A stretch of DNA of 64,000 bases from an uncultured Oscillospiraceae bacterium. GTDB lineage: Bacteria; Bacillota; Clostridia; Oscillospirales; Acutalibacteraceae. This document shows positions 60,775 to 64,000 of this stretch, in pieces. Position 1 is the stretch's first letter. Every line of letters begins with the position of its first letter. Made by a program: the position numbers and the translations under genes. Below the pieces are notes generated by a model. The model was not told where the DNA came from and did not search any database. It saw only the letters and a list, made by a program, of their open reading frames with translations. The stretch spans positions 1-64,000 of the forward strand of contig URCA01000009.1 in assembly GCA_900546265.1 (NCBI GenBank). Direction: 5' to 3'.

Positions 60775-61698
60775 ATGGGATGTGGTATTGTGGCGTTCCA
60801 AAAAGAGAAAGCGGTGAGGCGATACGGCAACACCAAAATGGGGTATCTGTTCATGTCCCCCTTCCTGGTGCTGTTCGCGCTGTTCACCATCGTGCCGGTG
60901 CTGATATCCTTGGCGCTGAGCCTGACCAACTACAATATGATGGAAACGCCCGACATCATCGGCATCACCAATTTCAAGCTGCTGATTTTGGACGACAAGG
61001 AGTTTCTCATCGCCCTGAAAAACACCCTGCTGTTCGCGGTGATTTCCGGCCCGATCTCCTTTTTTGCCTCCTTCATCATGGCGTGGCTCATCAGCAACCT
61101 GAAAAAGCTGCGCAATGTGTTTTCCCTGGCCTTCTACGCCCCCTCCATCACGAGCGGGGTGGCCATGAGCACCGTCTGGCTCTATTTTTTCTCCTCCGAC
61201 TCTTACGGACTTATCAATAACGTGCTCATCCGCATGGGGCTGATTTCCGAGCCTATCAAATGGACGCTGGATCCCCAGTACATATTGGGCGTGGTGGTGT
61301 TTATCTCCATTTGGATGGGCATGGGCACCGGGTTCCTTACCTTTCTGGCCGGCCTGCAGGGGCTCAACGAGGAAATTTATGAGGCGGGAATGATCGACGG
61401 CATCCGCAATTCCGTGCAGGAGCTGTTCTATCTCACCCTGCCGCAGATGAAGCCCCAGCTGCTGTTTGGGGCCATCAACGGCACGGTGGCGGCCTTCGGG
61501 GTGTTCGATATCGCCGTGTCGGTAGCGGGGATGCCCAGCCCCAACTATGCGGCTCACACCATCGTGGCCCATTTGTACGATTACGCCTTCATCCGCTTCG
61601 ACATGGGCTACGCCTCGGCGGTGGCGGTCATCCTGTTCCTGATGACCTTTGTGCTGGGCCGGGTGTTCATGAAGGTCTTCTCCTCCAAGGATCAGTGA
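60775..61698 (+). CDS. Sugar ABC transporter permease (LplB/UgpA-like), cassette C pair 1
   Basis: This 307-residue membrane subunit corresponds to those at 11525 and 37776; the first helix contains GYLFMSPFLVLFALFTIVPV and the EAA loop is IYEAGMIDGIRNSVQELFYL followed by TLPQMKP. The start is uncertain: ATG at 60775 gives a short extra N-terminus and GTG at 60790 is the alternative, and neither has a proper Shine-Dalgarno sequence. The upstream region was replaced by miniature element copy 3. Whether the gene is still well translated is an open question; the coding part itself is intact. Confidence 0.88.
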   Translation: MGCGIVAFQKEKAVRRYGNTKMGYLFMSPFLVLFALFTIVPVLISLALSLTNYNMMETPDIIGITNFKLLILDDKEFLIALKNTLLFAVISGPISFFASFIMAWLISNLKKLRNVFSLAFYAPSITSGVAMSTVWLYFFSSDSYGLINNVLIRMGLISEPIKWTLDPQYILGVVVFISIWMGMGTGFLTFLAGLQGLNEEIYEAGMIDGIRNSVQELFYLTLPQMKPQLLFGAINGTVAAFGVFDIAVSVAGMPSPNYAAHTIVAHLYDYAFIRFDMGYASAVAVILFLMTFVLGRVFMKVFSSKDQ

Positions 61699-61821
61699 GG
61701 CCGGCGTGCTGTGGCATGAAAAATCCCAAGCGGGATGGAACAGAACCGTTCGGCGGCCGCCCCGCATGGCGGAAGACGGTTCTTCCCATTCTATCTGTGC
61801 CTGAAAGGAAGGCGGTTTACT

Positions 61822-62718
61822 ATGGCAGCCGTCAAAGGCTTCAGCGTCCGTTTCCGCGGACGTCACCTGTTTTTTGTCAACGTTCCCAAGCTGGTGCTGT
61901 TTCTTTTCCTGGGGCTGCTGGTCTGCTTCACGGCGCTGCCCCTGGTCTATGTGGTGTCCACTGCCTTCAAGCCTATCGATGAGCTGTATCTGTTCCCGCC
62001 GCGCTTCTTTACCAGTAAGCCGACGCTGAACAATATGGCCAGCCTGTTCAGCGCCCTGGACAGCTCGGCGGTGCCCTTCTCCCGCTACATATTCAACAGT
62101 CTCTTCACCGCGACGGTGACGGTGATCCTCACGGTACTGGTGTCCTGCATGGCGGCTTACGGGCTGGTCAAGCACCGGCCCCGGGGCGGGGATTTCATCT
62201 TCAACCTCATCCTGGTGGCCCTCATGTTTTCCCCCCATGTCACCCAGATCCCCAACTACATGGTGGTGAAAACCCTGGGGCTTATCGATACCTATTGGGC
62301 GCTCATCGTGCCAAAGATCGCGGTGGCGTTCAACATCTTCCTGGTCAAGCAATTCCTGGAGCAGATGCCGGACGCGTACCTGGAGGCGGCACGGCTGGAC
62401 GGGGCCAGCGAATGGGCCCTGTTCTGGAAAATCGTCATGCCGTACATCAAGCCCGCCTGGGCCACCCTGGTGGTTTTCTCCTTCGTGAGCAACTGGAACG
62501 ACTATTTCAGCCCGTTGGTGTTCATCACGAAAACCTCGCTGAAAACCCTGCCCCTGGCGGTGCAGACCATCGCGGGCGGCCCGGGGGCGGCGGCGTTGGC
62601 CACGGCGGGGGCCATGGCGGCCTCCACCCTGGTAATGACCCTGCCCACCATTATCGTGTATACCGTGATGCAGGGCCGCGTGCTGTCCACCATGGCCCAT
62701 TCCGGCATCAAGGCGTAG
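61822..62718 (+). CDS. Sugar ABC transporter permease (MalG/UgpE-like), cassette C pair 1
   Basis: This 298-residue partner subunit starts at the ATG at 61822, which follows AAGGAAGGCGG; the open frame upstream to 61735 has no binding site. STAFKPIDELYLFPPRFFTS follows the first helix and the EAA loop is YLEAARLDGASEWALFWKIV followed by MPYIKPAW. Its end, VLSTMAHSGIKA, is similar to the VETMA(T/S)SGxK(D/E) ends of the counterparts in cassettes A and B. The gap of 123 bases to the previous gene is longer than in the other cassettes and holds nothing I recognise. Confidence 0.92.
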   Translation: MAAVKGFSVRFRGRHLFFVNVPKLVLFLFLGLLVCFTALPLVYVVSTAFKPIDELYLFPPRFFTSKPTLNNMASLFSALDSSAVPFSRYIFNSLFTATVTVILTVLVSCMAAYGLVKHRPRGGDFIFNLILVALMFSPHVTQIPNYMVVKTLGLIDTYWALIVPKIAVAFNIFLVKQFLEQMPDAYLEAARLDGASEWALFWKIVMPYIKPAWATLVVFSFVSNWNDYFSPLVFITKTSLKTLPLAVQTIAGGPGAAALATAGAMAASTLVMTLPTIIVYTVMQGRVLSTMAHSGIKA

Positions 62719-62756
62719 CCGCCCCACGGACAGGCGGCTGGAAAGGACTGGTACTC

Positions 62757-64000
62757 TTGAGAAGAACATGGCGGGCGGCGGCCGCGGCTTCGGCTCTCAC
62801 TCTCCTGCTTGGAGGCGGCGCGCAGGCGCTGGGCACCATGGATTACGTGCTGGATACCGACGGCAAAACCCGGATCCCCACCCCTGTGACCCATCAAATT
62901 GAGACCGTGGTCGGGTATCTGGGGCCTCAGGGCGGCAGCCTGAACAAGCCGTCGGATCTCTATATTGACAGCCAGGACAACGTGTATATCGCCGATACCG
63001 GCAACAACCGCGTGGTCCAGCTGGATAAGGACGGGCGGTTCGTACGCAGCTATACCGACGCGGGCCGGCTGAACGCGCCGGAAGGGGTGTATGTGGACGA
63101 GGACGGGGACGTGTACGTCGGGGACACCCAGAACGAGCGGATCGTTCATCTCGATCCGGTCGACGGCTTTATCGAGGAATTCGTCAAGCCCCAGTCCGAC
63201 ATGCTGGAGGAAAGCATGGATTTCCAGGTGGGGCGGCTTGGCATCAGCCCCCAGGGGTATATTTATCTCATCAAGGGCCAGCATTTCATGACCATCGACG
63301 CGGAAAACGCGTTCAAGGGCTATGTGGGCGCCAACGAGCTGGGCTTCAGCCTGACCCGGATCCTGATACGGATGTTCGCCTCGCGGGAGCAGCAGAGCAA
63401 GCTGCTCAAGGAGGAGCCTCCGGCCTACAATTCCTTCGACATCGGGGACGACGGCATGGTTTACGCCACCACGGTGGAGGGGAAGACCAGCGGCCAAATC
63501 CGGAAAATCAACGCCGTGGGCAAAAACATTTTCCCGGAGAAAGCCTATGGCGAAACCTATTTTAACGAGCATACCAACGTCTACAACAATCCCCGCTTCA
63601 TCGACGTGGCGGTGGGGGCCGGCGGGCTGGTGTATGTACTGGAGGGGTATTCCTCCCAGGTATACGCCTACGACCCGGAAGGCAACCTGCTGGCGGTGTT
63701 CGGCGGGGAGGGCAAGGTGAAGGGCCGGTTCCAGGCGCCCAAGGCGCTGGATGTGAACAGCGCGGGGGATGTGTTCGTGCTGGACGGGGCCACCGGCTAT
63801 ATCCACCGGTTCGCCCGCACCGACTTTATGGACAACGTGGCGGGCGCGGTGGCCGCCTATGAGAGCGGCGATTACACCGGCGCTTATGATAAATGGAACC
63901 AGGTGCTGCGCATCGACGTCAACTATCCGGTGGCCAACCGGGGCATCGCCCAGGCCCTGTACAAGGACGGGAAGATGGAGGAGGCCATGGCCTATTACGA
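62757..64000 (+). CDS. Secreted NHL-propeller/TPR protein, partial (cassette C)
   Basis: The gene runs off the window after 414 codons. It begins with a TTG and a signal peptide (RRTWRAAAAASALTLLLGGG), followed by NHL-type repeats (DNVYIADTGNNRVVQLDKDG, GDVYVGDTQNERIVHLDPVD, AGGLVYVLEGYSSQVYAYDP, AGDVFVLDGATGYIHRFAR) and the start of the TPR-like part (YESGDYTGAYDKWNQVLRI, MEEAMAYY). GAAAGGACTGG precedes the start. Position and domain order are those of the genes at 13413 and 39608. Whether a Yip1 domain is fused, and whether a DUF5696 gene and a second permease pair follow, must be answered by the sequence to the right. Confidence 0.85.
   Translation, partial: MRRTWRAAAAASALTLLLGGGAQALGTMDYVLDTDGKTRIPTPVTHQIETVVGYLGPQGGSLNKPSDLYIDSQDNVYIADTGNNRVVQLDKDGRFVRSYTDAGRLNAPEGVYVDEDGDVYVGDTQNERIVHLDPVDGFIEEFVKPQSDMLEESMDFQVGRLGISPQGYIYLIKGQHFMTIDAENAFKGYVGANELGFSLTRILIRMFASREQQSKLLKEEPPAYNSFDIGDDGMVYATTVEGKTSGQIRKINAVGKNIFPEKAYGETYFNEHTNVYNNPRFIDVAVGAGGLVYVLEGYSSQVYAYDPEGNLLAVFGGEGKVKGRFQAPKALDVNSAGDVFVLDGATGYIHRFARTDFMDNVAGAVAAYESGDYTGAYDKWNQVLRIDVNYPVANRGIAQALYKDGKMEEAMAYY

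Noticed and set aside
1..64000. tRNA, rRNA, CRISPR array, prophage, toxin-antitoxin or restriction genes
   Set aside because: I looked for these on both strands and saw no convincing case.

Overview
This 64 kb stretch comes from a GC-rich Gram-positive bacterium, most likely an anaerobic plant-glycan degrader of the class Clostridia (Oscillospirales-like), although a Paenibacillus-type relative cannot be excluded from sequence alone. The reasons are strong AAAGGAGG-type ribosome binding sites, frequent TTG and GTG starts, lipobox signal peptides, surface proteins with Thr-rich linkers and a C-terminal membrane anchor, and CUT1-type sugar importers encoded without their own ATPase. There is no rRNA, tRNA, CRISPR array, phage gene or replication origin. 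Apart from a decayed insertion sequence at the left edge, almost everything concerns capture, import and hydrolysis of complex glycans.

Layout. 1-907: IS200/IS605-type remnant and repeats. 908-8291 (minus): GntR/LacI-type repressor, surface metallophosphoesterase, two paralogous glycosidases (one surface-anchored, one cytoplasmic) and a solute-binding lipoprotein. 8597-23828 (plus): cassette A, then a 1223-residue surface protein made of seven repeated beta modules. 23965-30880: GH38 alpha-mannosidase, an AraC regulator on the minus strand and a GH127-type beta-L-arabinofuranosidase. 30905-51255: AraC regulator (minus) divergent from a long operon that starts with a GH78 alpha-L-rhamnosidase, contains cassette B, and ends with a solute-binding lipoprotein, a sugar-isomerase-like TIM barrel and a second GH78. 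51260-55821: SGNH hydrolase flanked by inverted copies of a miniature element, a small surface beta protein and a GH99/71-like protein. 56032-57336: AraM-type glycerol-1-phosphate dehydrogenase. 57758-64000: cassette C, cut off by the window end.

The main discovery candidate is the cassette itself, seen twice in full and once in part. Its order is a giant solute-binding protein with N-terminal beta-sandwich modules, permease, permease, NHL-propeller/TPR protein with a Yip1-type membrane domain (fused in A, split in B), DUF5696 protein, permease, permease. Each complete cassette therefore holds two importer permease pairs with an NHL/Yip1 protein and a DUF5696 protein embedded between them, and each is accompanied by a separate binding lipoprotein. 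No ABC ATPase is present, so a shared ATPase elsewhere is expected. I infer an envelope machine that couples glycan binding, processing and uptake.

Regulation can be read in part. A CTATTTG-N6-CAAATAG-like operator lies at the GntR promoter and at the two divergent sugar promoters near 8.35-8.57 kb. A second motif, GTTAGAATTGTA, lies at the promoters of the AraC gene, of the rhamnosidase/cassette B operon and of the SGNH hydrolase, in the last two at exactly the same distance from the -10 box. A family of three short palindromic elements (ends CTAGGTAAGCGATGATTAAATC-like) sits at the 3' ends of genes and twice supplies their stop codon.
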